A DNA stretch of 29,160 nt from positions 1-29,160 of the forward strand of contig JBARBG010000005.1 of assembly GCA_049792815.1 (NCBI GenBank), read 5' to 3'. Position 1 is the first letter of the stretch, and the number at the start of each line of letters is the position of its first letter. This stretch comes from DAIDKA01 sp049792815. GTDB lineage: Bacteria; Pseudomonadota; Gammaproteobacteria; Steroidobacterales; Steroidobacteraceae. The notes below the pieces were generated by a model. The model ran no database searches, was not told where the DNA came from, and worked only from the letters and a program-made list of their open reading frames with translations. The translations under genes were made by a program, and so were the position numbers. Shown here piece by piece: positions 16,201 through 23,858 of this stretch.

Positions 16201-16767
16201 GTGCAGCTCATAGAGCGGTCCGCTGCGCGGTACCGTCCACAACAGCGCCGCGCCATACCCCATGTAGCCGGGCCCGGAGCGGATCAGCCAGGCGAGCACG
16301 GCCACGCATACCACGCCGCAGCTCAGAAGCCCAGCGAGCAGCGTCGTGGACACCAGGGATCCCGGCCGTGCGCCGTGCGCCACGCGCAGCGTATCCGCCG
16401 CGAGCAGTTCGCCGAAGGCGCCGGGCGCGGGCCCATTCGCGGCGTCCTGCTGCGAAAAGGTCCGCAGCCGCTCTTCGAACTGCGGGAAGCGCGCCTCGGC
16501 GCGCCGGATCACGCGGCGCCGATTCAGCCGCCACAGGGGAATGGCAAGGCCCAGCACGGCGCCGGCCGCCAGCACCAGCAACAACACCAGGCGCGAGCCG
16601 CGGACGCTCGCGGCGGAAAATGCGTACTGGTTGGCGAAGATCACCAGCAGCGGAGTGGCGCCCAGGGCAATGCCGCAGACAATTGCCGCACCGCGCGCGA
16701 CCGTGCCCAGACGCAACCGCGTCTGCAGTCGCGCCACGTAGTCACGCAGTTCCTCGCTGGCACTCAT
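13210..16767 (-). CDS. very large DUF4175 family membrane protein with low-complexity linkers
   Basis: 1185-residue protein. Three transmembrane segments lie near the N-terminus (about 24-46, 58-78, 140-162). They are followed by a beta-rich extracytoplasmic region (about 175-480), an eight-glycine run (nucleotides 15256-15279) and a long Gln/Ala/Glu/Arg-rich helical region likely to form coiled coils. Two low-complexity stretches interrupt this: Ser-Gly-Gln repeats at about 730-762 and Gly-Gln repeats at about 998-1026. The N-terminal half and layout match DUF4175 proteins, found beside MoxR/VWA genes but of unknown function. I chose the ATG at 16767, overlapping the upstream VWA gene stop (ATGA), over an extension to 16950 that would lie inside that gene. 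Confidence 0.82.
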   Translation of the reverse strand: MSASEELRDYVARLQTRLRLGTVARGAAIVCGIALGATPLLVIFANQYAFSAASVRGSRLVLLLVLAAGAVLGLAIPLWRLNRRRVIRRAEARFPQFEERLRTFSQQDAANGPAPGAFGELLAADTLRVAHGARPGSLVSTTLLAGLLSCGVVCVAVLAWLIRSGPGYMGYGAALLWTVPRSGPLYELHVAPGDTTLRRHSDLLITAGVVGLTTRDVRLHVRIGTAAWQQVIMQPQPQSGGFRYLLSALPDHAEYYVEAGPLESAHFQAQVADVAQVRQIRVTYHFPAWTQMPDRIEERGGDLRAVQGTHAELSILTDQPLVHGALVLDDGQQLPLVAVTGNTYSVTVPLDKDGEYHLTTVDRQRPTRITEDYFIEAAEAAAPQVAIVKPGGDYRASPIEEVTINAQAADDFGLREFSLHYSVNGGPDQPINLLPHAGTRQARGAAVISLESMNLVPGDVVTIYAQAADARAQSRSQMVFLQADPYEREFSQSQQAGGGGGGGGANQQMDISRREKEIIAGTFAQVDGRAAAARQAEQAKFLSDVQNTLRGQAMSLTGRLQARDLTDANEQFSGFQKEMSAAADAMTPAATKLAQLQWKAALPDEQKALQHLLRAEATFRQIQVAFGSAGGGAGGGSMGRDLASLSDLELDTQKNSYETAQSASPEQQRDQQIDAALRKLDELARKQEELAQERPNAADAAGERWQQEMLRRQAEELQRQLEQMAQNGQSGSQSGQSGQSGQSGKSGKAGQSGQSGQSGQSGADAQATIRQAMNRLREAQESMRRAVDQRDAAGARRAAEGLRDAMAALGGLQRNQSSGHLDELGRKAQQLADRARQQQDQLKDLLDHPNGLGRSGRPAPSADSLIDARQQLADDVGRLEQSLRDAEREALKGSRDAAAKLRDALNNLDESDVQTRLQRSADLMRRNYNPAADSSESDIPDALAKLGESVRQASRASGEGSGADEALSAVQRFRARLAQAQMDAAAQPGQRIDPNALARGGASGQAQSQGQGQGQDQAQSKGQGQRGETANGAMRAGGVRDAGGGAGGYIDGGWNAGNNGHAARGTAAPDTGPTPADREKNFDQGLADLQNLRRAVADDPVAKRQVDDLIRSMQQLDPRRFPGNPQVVDQLFAEVHSGVDRLELQLGHDPADDNRGVVRNAESLPVPEGYQDAVAEYYRRLSKGQ
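13690..13775. repeat. short-period repeat encoding Gly-Gln-rich linker
   Basis: Imperfect 6-base periodic sequence built on CTGGCC/CTGACC units inside the DUF4175 gene, encoding alternating Gly and Gln with some Asp, Ser and Lys. It remains in frame. Confidence 0.6.
14484..14580. repeat. tandem 9-base repeat encoding Ser-Gly-Gln linker
   Basis: About ten units related to GACTGACCG/GACTGACCC, with a degenerate centre (CGCTTTGCCGG and GATTTTCCC) encoding Lys and Ala in place of Gln. It lies within the DUF4175 gene and stays in frame. Near-identical units could expand or contract by slippage in multiples of three residues. Confidence 0.75.
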
Positions 16768-18788
16768 GAGGTTTCCCGCAGGGTATTGAGATACCGGCTG
16801 GCCACCAGGGATTCGGCAACCACTGCTACGAGCAGCAGCCACATAGCGTACCACCACAGGTTGTGTACCGATTCGTCGCGGACGACTGGCGGCGCGCCGG
16901 GCACTGGGGCGCTGCTGGCGGCCGGCGACGGGTCGCTGGAGGCTTGCCAAAGCTTGAGCGTATCAGGACTGGCCGCGCTGAGGTCCGACTCCAGGCGCGA
17001 GACATTCGCGGCCACCAGGTCATGGCGCGAGTCCGCAAGCGTGATGGCGTAAAACCCGGCCGCCGGCAGCGGCCAGGTGCGCACCTGCGCCGCCTGGCGC
17101 AGGTCCAGAGGATGGGTGCCATCGGGCGCCAGGACGTCGGCACTGCCCTGAAGCGTCGGATCCGGCCGCAGGTCAACCGAATCCCCGACGCTCAGGGCAC
17201 TGACCCGACTGCCGCGACCGCTCAGGTAGCTGGCGAGCCGGTCGACGAAGGCGACGAACTGCGGATGCAGCGGCAGATCGGTGGTCAGGCGATCAAAGCC
17301 GGTGCTCAGGAGCACGACACGACCTTTGCCCAGGGTTCGTTCCAGCAGCAGCGGCGTCTGGTCGGCGAGCCGCAGCCCCACCTCGGCCTGCGGCGCATCC
17401 ACACGGGTGACGTAGAACACCTTGATCCCCTGCCAGCCGGAAAGCGCACCAGCCGGGGCATACGCCTCATCGACGGCCGCAACCGAGGCGAAGCGGATGT
17501 CATCACGGGTGTAATCGTGAGAGCCGAGGATGGCGGCATCGAACACCGGGATCCGGCGCTGCTGGGCGGCGGCCGTGCCGGCGCTGAGCAACGCGCGCCC
17601 TCCGGCCTTGACCCAGCCCGCCACGCGCGTTTCGGCCGCGGGCGGCAGGCCGGCGATGTCGGAGAGGACGATGAAGGCGTACGCCGACAGGTCACGATTG
17701 CGCAGCTGATCCACCGTGACTTCATCCAGGACCACCGCCGCGTCGGCGGCCGACTCCAGCGCCGAGCGGAAATACAGGCCGGTTGCGGCATCCGAGCTTT
17801 GGTGCACAAACAGGCCGTGCACGCGCTCGCTGCGCTGGATCACGAAGTCGTAGCGATCATCCGCCGGCAAGGCATCGGCGCCGTCGATCTGCACGCTGGC
17901 ACGCACCAGGCCGTAGGGGATATCAGGTCCGGCGAACACCACCGAGGCGCGACCCGAGGCCGGCACCTTGATGCTCTGCTGGCTTGCGATGCGATCATTG
18001 ATCGACAGAGTGATGGTGCGGGTGGCCGCAGGCGTGGCGTATCCGGCCACCGTGGCCACGATCCGCGTCTTGGTCGGGTCCCACACCTGCGAGGGCGCCG
18101 CCACGCTCTCCACGGTCCAATTCGCCGTGGTCGGCGCGCCCACCGGATGCAGCACCAGTGTCACGCCAGAGGGCAGGCGCAGCTCATTGAAGTCCGGCGG
18201 TAGCCCCGTGGCCTGCATGTCGCTGAACAGGTGCATCTCGATGGGCATGTGGGTGCCCGCTGCCAGGGTGCGCGCCAGATTCGCGAGCAATGCAAAGCTG
18301 CCACGCGCATCCGTCGCAGTGATGCCGCGGATGGCCGCGGCCAGCACCTCAGCGTCCTGCACCTGCTCAGTGAGGCTCTCGGCCCGTGAACCCAGCGCCA
18401 CCACCTGGGCCTGGGTGTCGCGCGGCTTTGCCGCCACCACCGCCAGTGCGTCGCGACGCGCGTCCGCCAGGCGCGTGCCGGCGCGCATGCTCGCGGAAGT
18501 ATCCACTGCCAGCACCAGCAGCTTCGCCGGCGCGGTGCCGGGAAGATGGCCGCGCACGTAGGGCTCGGCGAACGCGGCGGCCAGGACCAGCAGCACCGCG
18601 ATCCGCAACAGCAGCAACAGCCAGTGATCGATGCGGCGGCGGCGCGTGGTGCTGCGCCGCTGCGGCTCAAACAGCATCAGCGAGCTGAACTTCTTCGGCT
18701 GGCTGGCACTGCGTTTCAACAGGTGCAGCCATACCGGCACGCCAATGGCGAGCGCCCCCAGCAGAAAACCTGGTGCCAGCCAGCCCAT
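16764..18788 (-). CDS. BatA-type membrane protein with VWA domain
   Basis: 674 residues. The N-terminus MGWLAPGFLLGALAIGVPVWLHLLKR is a BatA-type membrane anchor, with a second transmembrane helix at about 54-74. A von Willebrand factor A domain follows with metal-ion site DTSAS at 96-100. The middle contains a beta-sandwich and a GATase1-like segment, and a C-terminal helix spans about 645-662, so the large domain probably faces one side of the inner membrane between two anchors. Such proteins accompany MoxR ATPases and DUF58 proteins. The start overlaps the DUF58 stop (TGATG), and the stop overlaps the DUF4175 start (ATGA). The role is unknown beyond this association. Confidence 0.85.
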   Translation of the reverse strand: MGWLAPGFLLGALAIGVPVWLHLLKRSASQPKKFSSLMLFEPQRRSTTRRRRIDHWLLLLLRIAVLLVLAAAFAEPYVRGHLPGTAPAKLLVLAVDTSASMRAGTRLADARRDALAVVAAKPRDTQAQVVALGSRAESLTEQVQDAEVLAAAIRGITATDARGSFALLANLARTLAAGTHMPIEMHLFSDMQATGLPPDFNELRLPSGVTLVLHPVGAPTTANWTVESVAAPSQVWDPTKTRIVATVAGYATPAATRTITLSINDRIASQQSIKVPASGRASVVFAGPDIPYGLVRASVQIDGADALPADDRYDFVIQRSERVHGLFVHQSSDAATGLYFRSALESAADAAVVLDEVTVDQLRNRDLSAYAFIVLSDIAGLPPAAETRVAGWVKAGGRALLSAGTAAAQQRRIPVFDAAILGSHDYTRDDIRFASVAAVDEAYAPAGALSGWQGIKVFYVTRVDAPQAEVGLRLADQTPLLLERTLGKGRVVLLSTGFDRLTTDLPLHPQFVAFVDRLASYLSGRGSRVSALSVGDSVDLRPDPTLQGSADVLAPDGTHPLDLRQAAQVRTWPLPAAGFYAITLADSRHDLVAANVSRLESDLSAASPDTLKLWQASSDPSPAASSAPVPGAPPVVRDESVHNLWWYAMWLLLVAVVAESLVASRYLNTLRETS

Positions 18789-19675
18789 CAGTCCCGTCCC
18801 GTACGCAACCGCAGGTACTGCATCAGGGCCTGATCCAGCGGCTGGTCGGTCTGCAGCAGGTGATAGCCGATGCCGGCGCGGCTCGCTTCACGACGCAGGT
18901 CCGCGACATGCGCCTCGATGCGCTCCCGGTAGCGCCCCTGCGCATAGTCCTCAGAGACCTCAAGCTGCGCGCCGGTTTCAAGGTCGATCAGCATGGAGGA
19001 GCCGTCCACATCGGGCCGCAGTTCCTCCGGATCCAGCACCTGGAACAGCACCACCTCATTGCCATGAATGCGCAGCGGCGTCACGGCCCGCACGATGTCG
19101 GCAGGTGGGGCGTAGAAATCCGACATCACCACCACCATGCCGCGGCGGCGCAGGAAGGCCTGCAGATGGGTCAAGGGTGCGGCGTAGGAGGTTTTCGCCT
19201 GCGGCTCGGCCTGCATCAATGCGGCCAGCAGCCGCTGCAGGTGGCCCTGCCGCGAGGATGGCGGCACGAAATCGCGCACCGTGTCGCCGAACACGATCAG
19301 CCCGGTGGCATCGCGCTGGCGACGGGTCGCAAGGTACGCCAGAGCCGCCGCGATGAAGCGCACATAGGCCAGTTTGCTCACGGCATGGGAGGCAAAGCCC
19401 ATGGAACTGCTGGCATCGACCAGCAACATCAACTGGCTGTTGGTCTCGCCATGAAAGCGCTTGATATAGGCGCGGTCCGATCGGGCGTAGACATTCCAGT
19501 CGACGTGACGCAGGTCATCACCCGGCGTGTAGGCACGATACTCGGCGAACTCCTGGCTGAAACCGAAGTCCGCGGAGCGGTGCAGACCGGCGACGAAGCC
19601 GTCGACCACGGTCGCCGCCACCAGGTCCAGCCCGGAGATGGCATTGAGCACCGCAGGATCGAGCAGGTTCTGCAC
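18788..19675 (-). CDS. DUF58 family protein with VWA-like fold
   Basis: 295 residues, no signal peptide. The DUF58 hallmark YRAYTPGDDLRHVDW is at 46-60, followed by a MIDAS-like DASSS at 87-91. A VWA-like fold continues with RRGMVVVMSDFYAP. DUF58 proteins are the usual genetic partner of MoxR ATPases and are thought to act as adaptors or clients. The MoxR gene lies 8 bases upstream and the BatA-type gene overlaps its stop, giving the canonical MoxR-DUF58-VWA order. Confidence 0.92.
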   Translation of the reverse strand: MQNLLDPAVLNAISGLDLVAATVVDGFVAGLHRSADFGFSQEFAEYRAYTPGDDLRHVDWNVYARSDRAYIKRFHGETNSQLMLLVDASSSMGFASHAVSKLAYVRFIAAALAYLATRRQRDATGLIVFGDTVRDFVPPSSRQGHLQRLLAALMQAEPQAKTSYAAPLTHLQAFLRRRGMVVVMSDFYAPPADIVRAVTPLRIHGNEVVLFQVLDPEELRPDVDGSSMLIDLETGAQLEVSEDYAQGRYRERIEAHVADLRREASRAGIGYHLLQTDQPLDQALMQYLRLRTGRD

Positions 19676-19683
19676 CGTTGCCC

Positions 19684-20703
19684 CTAGGGACGCGGGATCT
19701 GCGCCAGCATCTGCCGCAGGATCTCGTCGGCCTCGACACGATCGGACTGGGCGTGGAAGTTCAGCAGGATGCGATGCCGCAGTACCGGCAGCACATAGGC
19801 GTGCACATCATCGAAGTCCACATGGTAGCGGCCGCGCGCCAGCGCCCGCGCCTTCGCGGCCAGGACGATGAACTGCGCCGCGCGCACGCTGGCGCCATAG
19901 TTCACGTAGCGGCGGATGATCTCCGGGGCCTCCTCGGATTTGAAGCGCGTGGCCCGTACCAGGCGCACGACGTGACGTGCGATCTCATCGCTCACCGGTA
20001 CCATGCGGATGAGCTGCTGGAATTCCAGAAGCTCGGCGGCCGAGGTCACCGTTGCGACAGTGGCCGATTGCGTCGTGGTGGTGCGGGCCACGACCTGTAC
20101 CTCGTGTTCCACACCCAGGTAGTCCAGCACGGTGTTGAACAGGAAGCGGTCCAGCTGCGCCTCGGGCAGCGGATAGGTCCCTTCCAGCTCGATGGGGTTC
20201 TGGGTCGCCAGCACAAAAAATGGCGCGGGCAGCTGATGCAGGACACCGCGCACGGTGCATGAGTGCTCCTGCATGGCTTCCAGCAGCGCCGACTGGGTCT
20301 TCGGCGGCGTGCGGTTGATCTCATCGGCCAGGACCACGTTGCCGAACAGGGGTCCGGGCGCGAACGTCCAGCGCCGCCGGCCGCTGGCGGCATCGTCCTC
20401 GATGATGTCAGTGCCGGTGATGTCAGCGGGCATCAGGTCGGGCGTGAACTGGATGCGGCTGAACGCCAGCCCCAGGGTCTGCGCAACCGTGCGCACCATC
20501 AGCGTCTTGGCGGTGCCGGGCAGTCCGGTGATCAGACAGTGTCCGCCCACCAGCAGCGCGGTCAGGATCTGATCCAGTACCTCGTCCTGGCCGACAATCA
20601 CCCGGCCGACCTGGGTCAGGATTTCTTCCCTTACCGTCCTGAATCTTTCCACACGCGCCGCCAGTGCCGCAGCATCCAGGCTCGAAATGTCGGTTTGCGT
20701 CAT
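19684..20703 (-). CDS. MoxR family AAA+ ATPase
   Basis: 339-residue cytoplasmic ATPase. Walker A GLPGTAKT (60-67), Walker B VVLADE (123-128), the MoxR-type NRTPPKTQSALLEAMQE segment after it, sensor 1 ATQNP (166-170) and EAQLDRF (181-187) are all intact, so ATP hydrolysis is expected. MoxR proteins act as chaperone-like remodelers or help metal-cofactor insertion through VWA partners. This is the only ATPase in the minus-strand gene run and so probably its energy source. The upstream gap to the TPR-peptidase gene is 18 bases and contains AAGAGAA as a possible ribosome site before the ATG. Confidence 0.95.
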   Translation of the reverse strand: MTQTDISSLDAAALAARVERFRTVREEILTQVGRVIVGQDEVLDQILTALLVGGHCLITGLPGTAKTLMVRTVAQTLGLAFSRIQFTPDLMPADITGTDIIEDDAASGRRRWTFAPGPLFGNVVLADEINRTPPKTQSALLEAMQEHSCTVRGVLHQLPAPFFVLATQNPIELEGTYPLPEAQLDRFLFNTVLDYLGVEHEVQVVARTTTTQSATVATVTSAAELLEFQQLIRMVPVSDEIARHVVRLVRATRFKSEEAPEIIRRYVNYGASVRAAQFIVLAAKARALARGRYHVDFDDVHAYVLPVLRHRILLNFHAQSDRVEADEILRQMLAQIPRP

Positions 20704-20721
20704 GCGTATTCTCTTTGCAGG

Positions 20722-22929
20722 TTATTGAGCGGTGAGTTCCAGCAGCAGTTTTTGCGCGGGCTTGAAGTCCGGAGCGATTTCCAGCGCCGCCAGCACGGCG
20801 TCCATGGCGCACTGGGCATCGCCAGCGCCGTGGCAGGCGCGCGCGAGATCGTAGTTTGCCTGGGCCTGGTCCAGGGGATGCAGGGCGAGTACCGCGGCAA
20901 ACTCGCGGCGGGCGGCGCTGAAATCCCGGGTGTCCATCAGCAGATCGCCCAGATGGCGGTGCGAATCTGTATCGAAGAGCGGATCGATGAAATTGATTTT
21001 CTGCAAGGCGGCGATCGCCGCAGGCTTGTCACCCGCCTGCTGCTCAAGCTGCGCCAGCTGTTCCAGCGATGCCGGGTCGCGGCCGCGATGTTCCACATAG
21101 CGCTTAAGCGCTCCCAGGGCGACCGGCGCCTTGCCCTGGGCCAGCGCGGCCGCGGCCAGCAGCTGGTAGGCGTTGCCATCGTAGACATAGTCCGGATACA
21201 GCGCGATCACGGCGTCCGCATGGGCCATCACCGCATCGAAGTTGCGCGCGCGTGACTCGCCCACCAGTGCTTCAAGCTGCTTGTGCCAGGCATCGAAACC
21301 GGCCACCAGGGCTGCCGTATCCTGATACAGCCAGCCCTGGAACTGGGCATCAAATGCCACCGGGTCCATCCCGAGGACCGTGCGGATGGCATCGGGCGTG
21401 CTGCGCGGAATCGCAAACTGCTGCACCAGGTCCAGGAGCTTCTGCTGCCCCCAATGCGCCTGTATGTAATCGCACATGCGGCCCGCTTCAAAATACGACA
21501 CCAGCACCTGGTTGGGGTATTCGGGATGGATGAAGCCGCGGTCCAGGTCCGCGACCGGCAACAGCTTGTGATCGCGCAAGGCGACGATGATATCCGGCGT
21601 GATCGAGTCGCCCCATTCAGGGGAGGCCTCGGTCTCCTCATGCACCGCGAGGCCCTCGGTGAACCAGCGCGGCACGCGGTGCCGCGTGGCCTTGAGGATG
21701 AACACATGGCTCATCTCATGCCGCAGGGTGCTCGCCCAGTGAAACTCGCCCGGCTTGCGTCCCGACGGACTGTCCATGGCGACCACCTGGCCAAAGGTCA
21801 CCCCGAGCGCACCGAGCCCCGGCATGCCCAGCGTCCGCACGGCAAAGTCCTCGTGATCCGGATACACCTCCACCTGCACCGGACCGTCGAGCTTCATGCG
21901 GTACTTGGTCTGGTAGGCATCGATGGCCTGGGTCAGTACGTCATGAAAGTACGGATACAGCAGGTCTGACTCCTTGCGACTCAATTTCAGGATGGTGGTG
22001 GCATCCGTGAAGGTCGCGAAGTCCTTGAGCGTGTCCAGCAGCCGCAGACTGTTGACGGTGGCGTCGTTGCGGTAACCGGCCTGGTAGCACTGCGTAAGCT
22101 GCTCACGGGCCTCCGCGTCCTGCCCGAGCCGCATCAGATTGATCCCGAGCTGCGAGCGCGCCGACCACAGCTTTGGCGACAGCTCCAGGGCCTTGCGGTA
22201 CAGTGCGACACCATCCTGATAGCGGCGATTCAGGATCAGATGCTCGGCGGCCAGGGCAAGGCCCGGCCCGTAAATGGGGTTGATGGCGTGGATTCGCGCC
22301 CACCATTGATCCGCCGGGCGGTCCTCGAGCAGCTCGATCACCGCATGTATGGCCATCGCATCCAGCGCTTGCGGATCCAGCGACAGTGCCGCATCGGCTT
22401 GCTTGGCGGCCAGTTCCGGCCGGTTGTCCTCCAGCGCAAGATCCGCCAGCAGCTCATGCGCGCCGGCCAGCTTCGGATCGGCCGTCAGTGCCTTCTGCGC
22501 CCAGCTCACCGCCTGGTTATCAAAGCCATCCGCGCTGACTCGCGCCAGACCCAGCATGGCCTGCGCGTCCTTGGGGTCGCGCTCCAGCGCTTCATTGAAA
22601 AGCCCCACCGCATCGACATTGTTGAAACGCTCATGCAGCAGTTCCCCCCAGCGGGTGCGGTACAGCGCATTGCCGTCGGCCGCGGCGACCGCCGCTCGAA
22701 ATTCGCCATTGGCGGTTTCGTAATCCGCGAGGCCCCAGGCACCTTCCGCCCGCAGATACGGCGCGCTCGCACGCGACAGGGCCGCAAAGCATCGCTGGGC
22801 CGCCGCTTCCTGCCCATGCAGGCGCTGCTGCAGGCATTGGCGCACCTCGGCGGGCGGTTCGGCTGCACGGGACATGGGGGCCACGCTCAGCGCGCCCAGC
22901 ATCACCCCGGCCCAGGCGCGGGTCGTCAC
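20722..22929 (-). CDS. exported TPR protein with peptidase-MA-like zinc protease domain
   Basis: 735 residues. Signal peptide with likely cleavage after SRA (residue 22), TPR-type helical repeats (about 30-300), a gluzincin domain with HEMSH at 404-408 and the downstream third-ligand candidate Glu425 in WFTEGLAVHEE, then more TPR-like helices to the end. The HExxH plus E arrangement and the WFTEGLA context fit the peptidase-MA family, so it is plausibly an active periplasmic metalloprotease. The start is GTG, overlapping the stop of the caspase-like gene by three bases within GTGA. Substrates are unknown; position in the run suggests it acts on, or with, the other envelope proteins encoded there. 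Confidence 0.85.
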   Translation of the reverse strand: MTTRAWAGVMLGALSVAPMSRAAEPPAEVRQCLQQRLHGQEAAAQRCFAALSRASAPYLRAEGAWGLADYETANGEFRAAVAAADGNALYRTRWGELLHERFNNVDAVGLFNEALERDPKDAQAMLGLARVSADGFDNQAVSWAQKALTADPKLAGAHELLADLALEDNRPELAAKQADAALSLDPQALDAMAIHAVIELLEDRPADQWWARIHAINPIYGPGLALAAEHLILNRRYQDGVALYRKALELSPKLWSARSQLGINLMRLGQDAEAREQLTQCYQAGYRNDATVNSLRLLDTLKDFATFTDATTILKLSRKESDLLYPYFHDVLTQAIDAYQTKYRMKLDGPVQVEVYPDHEDFAVRTLGMPGLGALGVTFGQVVAMDSPSGRKPGEFHWASTLRHEMSHVFILKATRHRVPRWFTEGLAVHEETEASPEWGDSITPDIIVALRDHKLLPVADLDRGFIHPEYPNQVLVSYFEAGRMCDYIQAHWGQQKLLDLVQQFAIPRSTPDAIRTVLGMDPVAFDAQFQGWLYQDTAALVAGFDAWHKQLEALVGESRARNFDAVMAHADAVIALYPDYVYDGNAYQLLAAAALAQGKAPVALGALKRYVEHRGRDPASLEQLAQLEQQAGDKPAAIAALQKINFIDPLFDTDSHRHLGDLLMDTRDFSAARREFAAVLALHPLDQAQANYDLARACHGAGDAQCAMDAVLAALEIAPDFKPAQKLLLELTAQ

Positions 22930-23858
22930 TTGTCCAGCTCCTGCTGCACTTTCGCGAGGGCCACGAGCGCGCGGCTAAGCTCGGCCCGGTACTCGTCCGC
23001 CGGCATTGCGGCGCGCTGGTACTTGAGCAGATCGATTCTTTGTTCCAGCTGCTCCTTCTGCTTGAGCAAGGCCAGCTTGGCCGGATCGGTCGCCAGCTGT
23101 GCGTCGCCGCCCAAGCGCACCAGCGCGAACGACGCCAGCATGGCGCCGGCGTCGGCGGCGGCATCGCGCACCGGGGCTGACCTGCCGCCTTCCTCGAACA
23201 CGGCGTGTTCGGTCGCGAGGCGTTTCTCGGTCTCGTAGAATGCCGCGGTCTTGCGGGTCGCGTACTGGAATGCCTCCAGGCCGGTGATGAGCTGGTTCTT
23301 GTCGGTGTCAGCGCCGGGATCCTGCAGCGCCTCGACCCAGTAACGCGCAAATACGGTGGCGTTCTTTTCGGTTCCGGTCTTGGTCGCGGCAATCACCACC
23401 CGGTCATGGCGCTGCAATGCCTTCACCGCACCGCCGCTGGCGCTTGTGGTATTGACGATCAGCTGCCGGGTTGCCGCGATTTTGTCGCACCAGGCAGCGA
23501 GCTGCTCGGCGGAGACGTCCGGGCCCGGCAGATTGAACTTGTACTGGGTGCCGTCAAATGAGCCGTGGCCGACCAGCGTGATCACCAGCACATCATCCGC
23601 ATGGGCGGCGCCGGCGATATCAAGCAGGGCCTGCTGCAGATGCTCGCGGGTGGCCTGCGGCCCGGACAGCGTCACCACATGCGAGGCGGCACCACCGGCC
23701 TTGGTGATGCGGTCCAGATCCGCCGCCAGCGCCGTGAAGCGCTGCTCGTAGTCCGGCTCACCGCCCAGGCCCGACACATTCACGAAGTAGACGTCGGCGC
23801 GCGCCACCGCCGCTCCCAGCAGCACGCCGAACGCCACAATGCGTGCCAAGCGGATCAA
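22926..23858 (-). CDS. exported caspase/legumain-like (clan CD) protein, catalytic Cys apparently absent
   Basis: About 310 residues from a TTG at 23858. This start overlaps the upstream stop (TTGA), follows a GGGGGG run and gives a clean signal peptide ending VARA before DVYFVN. ATGs at 23888 and 23939 are alternatives. The core has caspase-fold features: strand DVLVITLVGHGSFDG with the His-Gly pair (H98), and strand RQLIVNTTSASGG where legumain/metacaspase proteins carry Asp-x-Cys. Here the Cys position aligns with Thr138/Ser139. The following ATKTGTEKN and YWVEAL segments also fit C13-like bacterial proteins. A charged coiled coil closes the protein. It is likely a non-proteolytic relative, but alignment of the Cys site is by eye. 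Confidence 0.75.
   Translation of the reverse strand: MIRLARIVAFGVLLGAAVARADVYFVNVSGLGGEPDYEQRFTALAADLDRITKAGGAASHVVTLSGPQATREHLQQALLDIAGAAHADDVLVITLVGHGSFDGTQYKFNLPGPDVSAEQLAAWCDKIAATRQLIVNTTSASGGAVKALQRHDRVVIAATKTGTEKNATVFARYWVEALQDPGADTDKNQLITGLEAFQYATRKTAAFYETEKRLATEHAVFEEGGRSAPVRDAAADAGAMLASFALVRLGGDAQLATDPAKLALLKQKEQLEQRIDLLKYQRAAMPADEYRAELSRALVALAKVQQELDK

Noticed and set aside
15508..17052. 514-codon open frame on the plus strand
   Set aside because: Antisense shadow of the DUF4175 and BatA-type VWA genes, which show real domains and overlapping starts and stops.
16863..18203. 446-codon open frame on the plus strand
   Set aside because: Antisense to the BatA-type VWA gene; no recognisable domain or ribosome site.
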